From a virus: a DNA stretch of 60,251 nucleotides. The stretch spans positions 1-60,251 of IMG/VR virus record IMGVR_UViG_3300009160_000004. One strand, 5' to 3'. Below the pieces are notes generated by a model, which worked only from the letters and a program-made list of their open reading frames with translations, ran no database searches and was not told the DNA's origin. The position numbers and the translations under genes were made by a program. Of the stretch, positions 1 through 7,248 are shown one piece after another (the stretch's first letter is position 1; every line of letters starts with the position of its first letter).

Positions 1-123
1 ACGTCGCGTATAGTTTATGCCGGGTGCCGAAAAGCTCTGTGCTTCTGGAGCGCCTTGCGGGCGGGTCTGGTTCCACGCCTGTGCAAACGCCGTGTTGGAC
101 TGCGGAGCCGACAGGGCCTGCGC
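1..123. repeat. Terminal direct repeat, left copy
   Basis: Bases 1-123 are identical to 60129-60251. This is either assembly overlap of a circular or circularly permuted genome, or a short true terminal repeat. A coding frame continues across the joint, so the sequence closes into a unit of about 60,128 bp. Confidence 0.97.
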
Positions 124-324
124 AGCCTTGGGGACAGAGAACGGCGTGTAGGCGTTCCCTGAGACATCCTTAAAACGAGACATATCGACTGGCTGTGAGA
201 TCGGCCGTGGAGCGGGCTGTTGGCTGATGGTCTGCGGCTTGGGGATTGAAGCGCTGTTCCACTGCCCGCCGTTGTGGGACCACCGTGGATCGTTGTATCC
301 ACCTCCCTGCGTCTGGATGTCCAC
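1..324 (-). CDS. Virion-region protein of unknown function, N-terminal part (continues at 60128)
   Basis: This is the first 108 codons of a gene broken by the linear cut; the rest lies at 59817-60128, giving 211 aa in total. The start is GTG at 324, preceded by an AAGAAGGG ribosome binding site and overlapping the upstream TAG by one base. The N-terminal half is rich in proline, glutamine and glycine (VDIQTQGGGYNDPRW, then PQTISQQPAPRP), which suggests an unstructured linker. I do not recognise a family. Its place between the head genes and the terminase block suggests a structural or assembly role. Confidence 0.8.
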   Translation of the reverse strand, partial: MDIQTQGGGYNDPRWSHNGGQWNSASIPKPQTISQQPAPRPISQPVDMSRFKDVSGNAYTPFSVPKAAQALSAPQSNTAFAQAWNQTRPQGAPEAQSFSAPGINYTRR

Positions 325-473
325 TATTCGTCACCCTTCTTCGTTGGGATGCTGTCCAAGCCCATGCCCGTGCCATGGAGCATGCGCAGTTTGATGATGT
401 CCACGGACTCAGGCTTCCGGGTCTCGGCAATGAGTTGCCGGAGGTAGTCCAGGTTCTGGATTGCTGGTTCCAT
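324..473 (-). CDS. Small protein of 49 aa, unknown
   Basis: ATG at 473 to TAG at 324, sequence beginning MEPAIQNLDYLRQLIAET. It overlaps the GTG of the next gene by one base, which supports it as a real coupled gene. The ATG directly abuts the T-tract of a rho-independent terminator and there is no Shine-Dalgarno sequence, so how it is expressed is odd; a later start is possible. Predicted helical N-terminal half. No known function. Confidence 0.55.
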   Translation of the reverse strand: MEPAIQNLDYLRQLIAETRKPESVDIIKLRMLHGTGMGLDSIPTKKGDE

Positions 474-511
474 AAAGAAAACGCCGCTGGCCAGTTGCCC
501 AGCCAGCGGCG
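474..511 (-). terminator. Rho-independent terminator after the decoration protein gene
   Basis: A perfect 10-bp stem (482-491 pairing with 502-511, core GCCGCTGG/CCAGCGGC) with a 10-nt loop is followed on the minus strand by TTTTCTTT. It lies 28 bp beyond the stop of the gene at 540-1130 and would end the head-gene transcript or reduce read-through into 473-324. Confidence 0.85.
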
Positions 512-539
512 CCCCCGATTGCCCTGTGACGGGCAGTTC

Positions 540-1130
540 TTAGTAGCGGGTCTTCACGATGGCCAGAACGTTCGCCCCAGTGGTCGCACCCGTGCTGCAC
601 GCACGGCCGAGAACACCAAGACCGTTGTCGCCGGCACCAGTCGTCGCAGCACCCACGCCGCTCTTCGTCACGCGGCCAGCCGTGGTGCCCGTCGAAGCCG
701 CAGCGGTGATCGCCGCGAGACGGTCGCCCACAACCAGATCCGAACCGCTGAGAGCAACAGCCACTTCAGTCGGACCTTCCACCGTGACCCAGAACACATC
801 GTTCACCGCAACGCCCGTCGCCGCGAGGTACTCGTCCACCACGCCAACGCGCTCTTCGTTGGTCGCCGTGCTGTAGCCCTTCGTCTGCGTGAACGACGCC
901 AGACCAGCCGTGCCCGTGTCGAACGACACCACCCGCTTGGGGGCCAGCGCGATGGTGGACGCATTCCGCACGGCAACACAGGTCTTCACCCGGTTGCTGC
1001 GGATCTGGCCCGTGACGGGATTCACATCCGGGAACTGCTTCACAGCCCCAACCCAATTAGCACCGTCATTGGCGCCGGTGACCCCAAGGGTCTGACCAAG
1101 CGAGAACGGCGGATCAACAAGAAGACTCAT
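540..1130 (-). CDS. Probable capsid decoration (head stabilisation) protein
   Basis: 196 aa. It lies immediately downstream of the major capsid gene, where many phages encode the capsid cement protein. The sequence is rich in Ala, Gly, Thr and Val with regular beta-type patterns (for example GDRLAAITAAASTGTTAGRV), as in lambda gpD-like and related decoration proteins. The start at 1130 has a strong AGAGGTGATC ribosome binding site. It is followed by a terminator. The role is assigned by position and composition; I see no diagnostic motif, so it could instead be another surface protein. Confidence 0.65.
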   Translation of the reverse strand: MSLLVDPPFSLGQTLGVTGANDGANWVGAVKQFPDVNPVTGQIRSNRVKTCVAVRNASTIALAPKRVVSFDTGTAGLASFTQTKGYSTATNEERVGVVDEYLAATGVAVNDVFWVTVEGPTEVAVALSGSDLVVGDRLAAITAAASTGTTAGRVTKSGVGAATTGAGDNGLGVLGRACSTGATTGANVLAIVKTRY

Positions 1131-1148
1131 TTCAGATCACCTCTTTCT

Positions 1149-2258
1149 TTAGGCAAGGGCTGCGAGTTTGAAGAAGTTGCGCGGGCTCTTAAATTTAAGG
1201 TTGCCCAACGTTGACACAACGTAGCGATACTGCTGGGTGATCTCGTCGTAGAACGGGCCCTCAGAGTTGAGAAGCTGTCCTTCCATGCAGAGCAACTCCA
1301 TGTTGCCGATGGCGAGACCGTAGCCAACGTCGGCCGGAATCGAATTTTCCGCCGACACCTCAACTCCGTCGAACTCAAACACATCCGTGAAGCCATAGCT
1401 CCGCAGACCGTTCTGACGGCTGACGATGACCCGCTCCTTGTCGTCCAGCTTGTTCAGGAAGTCGATGTACCAACGACGGTTCAGGAGAACCATGTCGATC
1501 TGGTCTTCCTTCGTATCGTTGCGACGAGCCTGATGCAACGCCTCGCGAAGAGCCTTGGTGCAGTTGGCTGCCCAGGTCGTACCGCCGAAGTAGCTGCTGG
1601 TCACGTTCGCAATGACCGGCGAGTAGAAGTCATACTCAGGATCGGCCTCACCGTTGGGCCAAACGCCAGTCTTCTGCGAGCCGCCGTACGCGCCCAGGAC
1701 GGTCGAAAGACCGGCATAGGTGTCGGTCGGATAGCCAAACGGATCCAGTGCGTTTGCCGTACGCTGGGCGCCAGTGGACACGTTGATCGTGCCGTTGGCC
1801 GCAAGGAACGACTCCAGGCCGTGGAAGCGAAGCTCGTTGCCGGCAGCGTAGCCGTCAACCACCCACTCCTTCGCAAGGTACTGCTCCATGCTGGTCAGAA
1901 GACGCGAAGCCATCTTGCCAGCAACGTTGACAAGAGCTTGTGCGCTACGATTTTCCAACATTTCCTTCTTGTAGATCGCGTCGGTCACCTGCGCACCGCG
2001 ATACTCCAACTCGGCAGACTTCCAGAGGTTCTGGCGAGCGAACGAGCGAGGAGTTTCGCCGTTGTTACCAGATGGGGTATGGTTGCGATACTGGATTTCC
2101 CAGTCGAAACCTCGTCCCGACATGTTGGTGCGAATGTTGCCGCTGCCTTCCAAAGCAGCGAACACCTTGTACTTCCGCAACGAGGCGACCTCTTCCTCCC
2201 GAAGGTGGTTGACAATCGTCGTTGCGATGGAACGTGCCCAGTCAGTCGAACTAGCCAT
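1149..2258 (-). CDS. Major capsid protein
   Basis: 369 aa. It sits after the scaffold gene and before the decoration gene, the standard order scaffold-capsid-decoration. Length, soluble mixed composition and a start coupled to the scaffold stop by TAATG (high expression expected) all fit a HK97-fold-type major head protein. The N-terminus (MASSTDWARSIATTIVNHLR) is helical; the C-terminal half includes an IDMVLLNRRWYIDFLNKL stretch and ends KSPRNFFKLAALA. I recognise the overall type from phage contigs, not a single catalytic motif. It would form the icosahedral shell after scaffold exit. Confidence 0.8.
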   Translation of the reverse strand: MASSTDWARSIATTIVNHLREEEVASLRKYKVFAALEGSGNIRTNMSGRGFDWEIQYRNHTPSGNNGETPRSFARQNLWKSAELEYRGAQVTDAIYKKEMLENRSAQALVNVAGKMASRLLTSMEQYLAKEWVVDGYAAGNELRFHGLESFLAANGTINVSTGAQRTANALDPFGYPTDTYAGLSTVLGAYGGSQKTGVWPNGEADPEYDFYSPVIANVTSSYFGGTTWAANCTKALREALHQARRNDTKEDQIDMVLLNRRWYIDFLNKLDDKERVIVSRQNGLRSYGFTDVFEFDGVEVSAENSIPADVGYGLAIGNMELLCMEGQLLNSEGPFYDEITQQYRYVVSTLGNLKFKSPRNFFKLAALA

Positions 2259-3286
2259 TAAAGGACTCCATCGTTAACGAGTTGGCCTTTCAGCCGCTCT
2301 TCAAAACTCATCCGAGAACGCGGTGCCCTCGGCTCTGTGGTGCCTGCACTTCGATTCGGAGCGCGGGTTGCACGCTCGCGAAGGAACTGCATGTTCTGTT
2401 GTGCAACGGGGTCAACGGGGGCTTGGGGCTGCATGGGGGGCTGCGGGGCGAGGCCCTGCGGCGGAGCCTGCGGCGCGGGCTGCTGCATCTGCTGGTAGCG
2501 CAGGTTCAGGAGATCCCGCTGGAGCATTCCAGTCGCGTACTGCCAACGGGCCTTGGGATCCTGGATGCCGATCTGCTGGGCTTGGCCGATGTACGCCTGG
2601 ATGGCCTGACCTTCACGGCTCACCGATCCGTCCTGGTTGTAGAGCCAGTCGGAGTTCTGACGTTCCAGGTCGGAGACGTAGTTCTGCGACTGATACTGGC
2701 CCAGTTGCTGTTGCACAAGCTCTTGGGCCTTCTGCATCGCAACCTGTTCAACGAACGGCTTCAGCGTGTTCTCGGGATCCGTGACCAGCTTGCGAGCGAA
2801 GTTCGCGGTGTAGTCCTGGTACTTCCGGAGAGCCTGCTGGGCCTCAAACGGAGCGTTGGGGTCGATGACCTCTTTGCCCGTCTGGGGGTCGCGGACGATG
2901 TACGACTTGTAGGTGTCTTCGATGGACGGGGGGTTCCACCACTTCGGCTGCTCGGGAGCCTTGGGGCGGCTGGCTTCCTGCTGGGCCGAGAGCCACTGCT
3001 GATACTTCTCGCGGTTCTGGACGTAGTCCGTGGTGTGCGGGATCAACGACTGGAACTGCTGAAGCTGACGCTGGGTCTCACCGTAGCCGTTGAATGCGCG
3101 GTACAGGTTTTGGGCGATGGCGAGATCGTCTTGGCCCTGGAACTCGGGGAGATGGCGGAACGCTTCGTAGGGGGAAGCGAAGCTCTCGCTCTGAGGAGCA
3201 GGCGCCGACTGCGGAGGAGCGGAATCAACAGGAGCCGAAACGGGGGCTTCGGAAACGGATTCGGTCTGGAGAAGTTCGTCGGACAT
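2258..3286 (-). CDS. Scaffolding protein, probable
   Basis: 342 aa immediately upstream of the major capsid gene. The N-terminal 40 residues are Pro/Ala/Ser-rich and acidic. The middle (about 60-230) is rich in Gln and Glu and helical (RQLQQFQSLI; MQKAQELVQQQLGQYQSQ), consistent with coiled coil. A Pro/Gln linker (PQAPPQGLAPQPPMQPQAP) leads to a basic C-terminus (RMSFEERLKGQLVND) of the kind that binds coat protein. Start ATG 3286 has an AAGGTGA ribosome binding site. It would guide procapsid assembly and leave or be degraded. No protease domain is visible. Confidence 0.72.
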   Translation of the reverse strand: MSDELLQTESVSEAPVSAPVDSAPPQSAPAPQSESFASPYEAFRHLPEFQGQDDLAIAQNLYRAFNGYGETQRQLQQFQSLIPHTTDYVQNREKYQQWLSAQQEASRPKAPEQPKWWNPPSIEDTYKSYIVRDPQTGKEVIDPNAPFEAQQALRKYQDYTANFARKLVTDPENTLKPFVEQVAMQKAQELVQQQLGQYQSQNYVSDLERQNSDWLYNQDGSVSREGQAIQAYIGQAQQIGIQDPKARWQYATGMLQRDLLNLRYQQMQQPAPQAPPQGLAPQPPMQPQAPVDPVAQQNMQFLRERATRAPNRSAGTTEPRAPRSRMSFEERLKGQLVNDGVL

Positions 3287-3358
3287 TTATTTCACCTTCG
3301 GGGGGAGGAGGTTCCTCTGGTGAACTAATGTCTATGTAACTCCATTTTTGTTACGGAT

Positions 3359-3577
3359 TTAGGTCGCTTCGACCTCCGCCTCCGTCTCAATCCACACCCG
3401 GGCGCCACATGAGAGAGGGCTGTCCGGTTCGTATCGCACCACACAGGGACCGTTGATCTTCACGGAGTGGGCGTACTGGTTGGACTTGTACGTCTTTACC
3501 GTGAGGACGGGGTCTCGCTCCCCGGTCTTCTGGTTCTTTTTGATTACGTGTTGGTTAACGTGGATGATGTGCTTCAT
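3359..3577 (-). CDS. Conserved small phage protein, unknown function
   Basis: 72 aa beginning MKHIIHVNQHVIKKNQKTGE. I recall very similar small proteins (KHIIHVNQH..., then LSCGARVWIETEAEV near the end) in many tailed phages of environmental bacteria, none characterised. Probably an all-beta fold. A TGTAC-N4-GTACA palindrome sits one base upstream of its start codon, and the minus strand there also carries a TAGATAAT box, so it may be separately transcribed. The gene lies just upstream of the scaffold. Confidence 0.85.
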   Translation of the reverse strand: MKHIIHVNQHVIKKNQKTGERDPVLTVKTYKSNQYAHSVKINGPCVVRYEPDSPLSCGARVWIETEAEVEAT

Positions 3578-3578
3578 G

Positions 3579-3592
3579 TGTACCAGTGTACA
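3579..3592. promoter_or_regulatory. Palindrome TGTAC-N4-GTACA, candidate operator
   Basis: A perfect 5-bp inverted repeat with a 4-bp spacer directly upstream of the ATG at 3577. The same architecture recurs at 24183-24196, upstream of another minus-strand gene. A minus-strand TAGATAAT, like a -10 box, lies next to it. Binding factor unknown. Confidence 0.45.
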
Positions 3593-4198
3593 TTATCTAG
3601 CCTGCGAGCCCAACTCTTGCAGCAATTCCTCTAGCGAGGGATGACGGCCATGCTTGCCAAAGAATTCTGCATCTGCCGGAGACACGTAGGGTTTCCCAGA
3701 GAGGACTGCCGCGGCTGGCCTTGCTAGGAGACTTCCGCCCTCGTCGGCACGCAGCCAGTTGAATGCGTCTGGTGGCGCCAGGTGCCTTGCCCGCGTTTCG
3801 CCTAGTGGGTGGATCGCCACCGGGAAATACGCATCGGGCGCCCGCTGTTGTAACGCCATCATTCTTCCGCGACCCTCATGCCCACGCACTTGCCAGTTGC
3901 CGTCCTTGGACTTATCGACGTACAGGACTGGCGTGCCTATCGGCTGGCCATCGTCCAGCGCCTGCAAGATGTGATCTATCGGGCGCGTCGAAAGGTCGCG
4001 CGGAGGATTGACTTGCAGGAACCTCTTGGGTTGCATGTAGGCCATGAACCCGCGATAGTCGATGTTGCTAGCATCGGGGATTCCGCCAAGTCCGCTCGCG
4101 TTATCGAACTGCACGCCGGCATGCACTCGCGGAGCGCCGGCTGTTATTTCGCCCACACGCTGGATCAGCTTATCTAGCCGCGTAATTGGGTTAGCCAT
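3593..4198 (-). CDS. Hypothetical protein, 201 aa
   Basis: Starts by TAATG overlap with the stop of the upstream gene. The middle holds a conserved-looking block (VRGHEGRGRMMALQQ, about residue 105) that I associate with phage proteins of the virion region, followed by PVAIHPLGE. A preceding stretch (PIGTPVLYVDKSKDGNWQVRG) is beta-rich. Possibly an enzyme-like domain with paired Asp/His/Glu, but I cannot name the family. Part of a coupled run of small genes 6704 to 3593. Confidence 0.75.
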   Translation of the reverse strand: MANPITRLDKLIQRVGEITAGAPRVHAGVQFDNASGLGGIPDASNIDYRGFMAYMQPKRFLQVNPPRDLSTRPIDHILQALDDGQPIGTPVLYVDKSKDGNWQVRGHEGRGRMMALQQRAPDAYFPVAIHPLGETRARHLAPPDAFNWLRADEGGSLLARPAAAVLSGKPYVSPADAEFFGKHGRHPSLEELLQELGSQAR

Positions 4199-4842
4199 TA
4201 CTCGTCACTCAATAGCCCATAGGCTATGCCCCCGCCCATGACGCCACCTGCGCCCATCAGTCCTCCGACGATCTCGGGGTTCTCTTGGAGTGCCTTGCGG
4301 AGAACGACTTGCGGGGATTCTGCGGCGAGGCGGGAGAGAAGGTCGTCGTTCAGCGGGAGTTTGAATACGGCCGGGAGTTGGTCGTAGACCTCGGGGTTCT
4401 GTCGGCCGCTCTCCAGGATCGCTCGGGCATTAGCCAGTCGGCGTTCCTGGCGAGCGGCGGATGCGTCATGGGGATACGGACGCGGAGGATCATTTGGGAC
4501 GCGAACTCCGTATCGCTTCACTCCGCCGCGTGGAGGGACGGAAACGTAATCTGCAATCCCCTTGCCTGTCGCATCTGGGATGTCACCGTAGATGTTGGGG
4601 ACAGCCTGCTCATAGCCGCGTTGGCGGGTGACGTAGCGATAGCCCTTCCCGTAACGCTCGGCTTCTGAGCGGGCCCATTCACTGGGAAGTGGAGTGGTGT
4701 CTACTTCCGCACCACGGCGGGCCATCATCATGGCTTCCATGGCAGACTCAGGGGCTGCACGGGGCAGGCCGGCGAGGATGTCGTCTGCTACCCATGGAAC
4801 GAGACCGGAGACATCTGCGACGTAGCGGGTTGGGTTGGGCAT
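4198..4842 (-). CDS. Hypothetical protein with glycine-rich hydrophobic C-terminus
   Basis: 214 aa, TAATG-coupled to its neighbours on both sides. The body is hydrophilic and Arg/Pro-rich (PPRGGVKRYGVRVPNDPPRP). The last about 25 residues (IVGGLMGAGGVMGGGIAYGL) form a glycine-zipper-like membrane-active segment. Such tails occur in internal virion proteins that enter the cell envelope during DNA ejection; that role is inference. Confidence 0.7.
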   Translation of the reverse strand: MPNPTRYVADVSGLVPWVADDILAGLPRAAPESAMEAMMMARRGAEVDTTPLPSEWARSEAERYGKGYRYVTRQRGYEQAVPNIYGDIPDATGKGIADYVSVPPRGGVKRYGVRVPNDPPRPYPHDASAARQERRLANARAILESGRQNPEVYDQLPAVFKLPLNDDLLSRLAAESPQVVLRKALQENPEIVGGLMGAGGVMGGGIAYGLLSDE

Positions 4843-5546
4843 TAGCGCACCGGAAGGGCGAGGCGTGGAGCGGGAGGCGAATTGCGAAGACGACGGATGA
4901 CTTCGCCGGCCTGATCGACCAAGTAAGTGGGCGAGCCATCGCCATTGCGGAGTGCGCCCATCAATTTCTTCGTCGGCTGATAGGCGTTCTCTAGGCCGGG
5001 CGTCATCAGATCAACCGCCATCGCGCCGATTGGATTGGTCGCGTACATGCGGTCGTAGGCTTGGTTCACCGGGTAGCCCAAGTCCGGCATGGCCGCAGCG
5101 GGAGCAGCCATGAGCAATCTGGCGGCGCGATCCGCAAGCGACTTGTCTCCTGACAACGCTTCCGACGCATGCATGATCGCTTGCTCAGGAATGATCATTG
5201 CCTGATGGAAGACGTTCCGAGACTCAGGCTGGGATTCGCCGTAGGCTGACAGTTCCGAAAGGCTCTTCACGGCCATCGGCAGTGCGGATCGTCCGGTCGC
5301 TCCGTAGTGGTCTGCGATGTTTGCCCCAAAACGCATGGCGACCTCTTGGTCTACCGGGCCGGCACGCCGCATGCCTCGCTCTGCGTATCGCTTACCTTCC
5401 GCGATCAGCTTTAGCCGCCGCAAGTCTTGGGCCCGCATGAGTGACTCAGCGTCCAGGCCAGCCTGCACCGCGTCTTCGTAACGCTCCTTGTTGACGCGAG
5501 CGTCTTCTGTATTCAGCGGGACGCGAGATGAAAACCAGTCAGGCAT
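4842..5546 (-). CDS. Hypothetical virion-region protein, 234 aa
   Basis: Start chosen at 5546 (MPDWFSSRVPLNTED) because it forms a TAATG overlap with the upstream gene; an ATG four codons earlier exists. Mostly alpha-helical and Ala-rich with a hydrophobic stretch (RAARLLMAAPAAAMPDLG). C-terminal residues ALRNGDGSPTYLVDQAGEVIR. No family recognised. It resembles the large proteins at 31720-37687 in style and could be an additional internal virion protein. Confidence 0.7.
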   Translation of the reverse strand: MPDWFSSRVPLNTEDARVNKERYEDAVQAGLDAESLMRAQDLRRLKLIAEGKRYAERGMRRAGPVDQEVAMRFGANIADHYGATGRSALPMAVKSLSELSAYGESQPESRNVFHQAMIIPEQAIMHASEALSGDKSLADRAARLLMAAPAAAMPDLGYPVNQAYDRMYATNPIGAMAVDLMTPGLENAYQPTKKLMGALRNGDGSPTYLVDQAGEVIRRLRNSPPAPRLALPVR

Positions 5547-5812
5547 TAGCAGTTCCACGCCCGCAAGGACTTATTGATCCGAGAGTCGGGGTCGTTGGCC
5601 GTCTCTGAGCTGGTGAGTTTCTCCTTCATGCCCTTCATCCTGGCACAGAAGGAATCACGCCTGGATCCGCCTTCCGGCTGCGGGGCTTTCAAATTCGCGT
5701 TGTTGGCGCGGTTGTAGGCGGCACGGCCCTTGGCATTGAGCCCGCCGTCAGGGTCTTGGCCTTCCTTGCGAGTCCAGAGCAGGCTGCGGATCTTGTCACC
5801 CTCGCTGTCCAC
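5546..5812 (-). CDS. Small basic protein of the DUF6321 type
   Basis: 88 aa. The order LLWTRKEG, then GGLNAKGRAAYNR, then SRRDSFCARMKGMK and a C-terminal Trp-Asn-Cys matches small basic phage proteins that I recall as DUF6321, usually encoded near head genes. GTG start at 5812 lies 17 nt inside the preceding gene. Its first nine residues (MDSEGDKIR) equal those of the preceding gene product, which points to a local duplication. Confidence 0.8.
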   Translation of the reverse strand: MDSEGDKIRSLLWTRKEGQDPDGGLNAKGRAAYNRANNANLKAPQPEGGSRRDSFCARMKGMKEKLTSSETANDPDSRINKSLRAWNC

Positions 5813-5951
5813 TCAACTTCCTCCACTGCTTGGGATCTGGGTAGTCCTTGTCACCCGGCTTGGCGGGAGCTTCGCCGCGTTCACGCTTGGCGTGGACGTT
5901 GGCCCAGAGGCCCTTGCGGAGTTTGCGGATCTTGTCGCCTTCAGAGTCCAT
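5796..5951 (-). CDS. Small basic protein, 51 aa, paralogous N-terminus to the next gene
   Basis: ATG 5951 to TGA 5796. Begins MDSEGDKIRKLRKGLW and ends KQWRKLSGQRG. The shared MDSEGDKIR start with the 88-aa DUF6321-type protein, and a related KGLW/LLW continuation, suggest a truncated tandem copy. TAATG-coupled to the upstream gene. Function unknown. Confidence 0.65.
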   Translation of the reverse strand: MDSEGDKIRKLRKGLWANVHAKRERGEAPAKPGDKDYPDPKQWRKLSGQRG

Positions 5952-6223
5952 TACAGTTTTTTCATGTACTGGTTGGGGCGTGCCGGGATCTTGTACGGCA
6001 TGTTCTGCATGTACGGCGAGGGCGGAGCAGCGGGCCTCGGCGCCGGGTTTTGGTAAGGCATATTCTTGCCAAGCGTCTCATAACCATCGTGCGGCCACTG
6101 GTTATCGCGGCGCGGTGGCGGGAGAGGCTCTAGCCCCATTTCGTCTGTCTGCTTGGCGCCGCGTTGCGACTCCAGGTATTCCAGTTCGCGCTTCAGTTCA
6201 CGGATGCGTGACTCAACGTCCAT
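5951..6223 (-). CDS. Small coiled-coil and proline-rich protein, 90 aa
   Basis: The N-terminus (MDVESRIRELKRELEYLESQ) is a textbook short coiled coil; residues 45-80 are proline-rich (NPAPRPAAPPSPYMQ). It may multimerise through the coil with a flexible tail. Start is coupled to the 13-codon frame upstream by TGATG. No known family. Confidence 0.7.
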   Translation of the reverse strand: MDVESRIRELKRELEYLESQRGAKQTDEMGLEPLPPPRRDNQWPHDGYETLGKNMPYQNPAPRPAAPPSPYMQNMPYKIPARPNQYMKKL

Positions 6224-6264
6224 CAGTCAATCTCCCAGTCGTCGTCAAAGAGGAAGTCGAACAT
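6223..6264 (-). CDS. Possible 13-aa micro-ORF
   Basis: ATG 6264 to TGA 6223 encodes MFDFLFDDDWEID, strongly acidic and hydrophobic. Its stop overlaps the ATG of the next gene (TGATG), which could couple translation of that gene across the gap after 6267. It has no Shine-Dalgarno sequence. Real as a coupling element perhaps; a functional peptide is unproven. Confidence 0.3.
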   Translation of the reverse strand: MFDFLFDDDWEID

Positions 6265-6266
6265 GG

Positions 6267-6704
6267 TTAACGCTGTGCTTGTGCAAGTCGGGCCAGGATG
6301 GCATCCAACTCCATGCGCTTCAGTTCCTTCTCATGCTCCATGCGGCGCATCTCGCGCATCTGAGCGACACGGGAGTCGTTCTCGTCCTGATGAGCCGCCA
6401 TGGTCTGGGAGATCATGTTTCCCAAGACATTGCCCTGCTGGGCAGAGCCCATCGCAGCGTGGTAAGCGCCTGAAGCGCCGTGGTTCATCATGGAATTTCC
6501 TGTGGCGAAGGGTGAGTTGCGGCGGGCGGCTTGCTGATCCGTGACGCGGTCCTGGATCATGCCTTGGGCGTTGGGGTTCTTGGACGGGTTGCGAGGTGGA
6601 CGGCCCTGCATCGCGGCCAACTGAGCTTCCGAGAAAGCCTCCCGCTGAATGCGGTTCTCTTCCTCTTGCTCTTCTTCACTCAGCAGGAACGGCCCGTCTG
6701 GCAT
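6267..6704 (-). CDS. Hypothetical helical protein, 145 aa
   Basis: First gene of the leftward head-gene run. ATG 6704 has an AGGAG ribosome binding site. Acidic N-terminus (SEEEQEEENRIQREAFSEAQ), a Gly/Asn/Met-rich centre, and a long charged helix at the C-terminus (RVAQMREMRRMEHEKELKRM) likely to be coiled coil. Function unknown; a minor scaffold or internal protein is possible. Confidence 0.7.
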   Translation of the reverse strand: MPDGPFLLSEEEQEEENRIQREAFSEAQLAAMQGRPPRNPSKNPNAQGMIQDRVTDQQAARRNSPFATGNSMMNHGASGAYHAAMGSAQQGNVLGNMISQTMAAHQDENDSRVAQMREMRRMEHEKELKRMELDAILARLAQAQR

Positions 6705-7166
6705 AGTGGTCTCCTAAGAGATCACTGTCCCTTTTGCCTAACTTCCCGCGAGCGATTGTGGGGCCATCAGACGGCCGATTGCGTGAACAGGTGTGCAGCG
6801 TCACCCGGGCGACAAATGGGGCTTTAGAACGCATGCCAGGAGCTTGTGGAGGAGCGACACGCGGGCGACATGGGGTAAAAAACGAGAAGCATCGGGTTTT
6901 GAAAAAAGTCGGGTGGGGAATTGACATGATTCCGACGACGATTTGGGGGGGGGCGGGGGGTAGGTGTCGCCATGTCTGCCCTGGCTGTAGAGTCGCCGGA
7001 AGTCTAGGCGTGCTATGGACTTAGGTTTCCACACTGCACCCTGTTCAATCCTTACGGTTTTGTAAGGTAGCCGAATTCGCGGGATTCTCGCCCCGGATCG
7101 GTGCGCGTGCATTGCCCGCTATTCGCCTGTTCACCGCTGTCATTCTGTACACTACCCGCCTCGCCC
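6705..7166. other. Intergenic region upstream of the leftward head-gene run
   Basis: No credible gene. It contains a direct repeat around CGGGCGACA(AA)TGGGG (near 6806 and 6861), a G9-C-G6 tract at 6945-6960, and a 6-bp hairpin CCTTAC/GTAAGG at 7050-7067. A promoter for the genes from 6704 leftward is expected here; the best minus-strand -35 I see is TTGAAC (7048-7043) but its -10 partner is poor. Confidence 0.6.
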
Positions 7167-7203
7167 AACAAAAAACCCCTCCCCCCGGTTAGAGGGGAGG
7201 GGT
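7167..7203 (-). terminator. Rho-independent terminator after the 7237-7926 gene
   Basis: A 10-bp perfect stem (7175-7184 with 7194-7203, core CCCCTCCCC/GGGGAGGGG) is followed on the minus strand by TTTTTTGTT. It isolates the 7237-7926 transcript from the head genes. Confidence 0.88.
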
Positions 7204-7209
7204 CGATAG

Positions 7210-7248
7210 TGTACGCTGTGCCAGTGTACGCTAGTCCTACTGTACGCT
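7210..7248. repeat. Three direct copies of TGTACGCT at 15-16 bp spacing
   Basis: TGTACGCT occurs at 7210-7217, 7225-7232 and 7241-7248. The last copy overlaps the 3' end of the 7237-7926 gene. The helical-turn-like spacing suggests protein binding; the TGTAC core is shared with palindromes at 3579 and 24183. Confidence 0.6.

Noticed and set aside
246-1214. 322-codon open frame on the plus strand
   Set aside because: It is the antisense of the decoration-gene region; Arg/His-rich composition without protein-like patterns, no ribosome binding site.
2282-3328. 348-codon plus-strand frame opposite the scaffold gene
   Set aside because: Leu/Arg/Gly-rich antisense shadow created by the GC-rich codons of a well-supported minus gene.
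6801-7112. Minus frame of 103 codons in the intergenic region
   Set aside because: No ribosome binding site, crosses the homopolymer tract and repeats, and does not look like protein.
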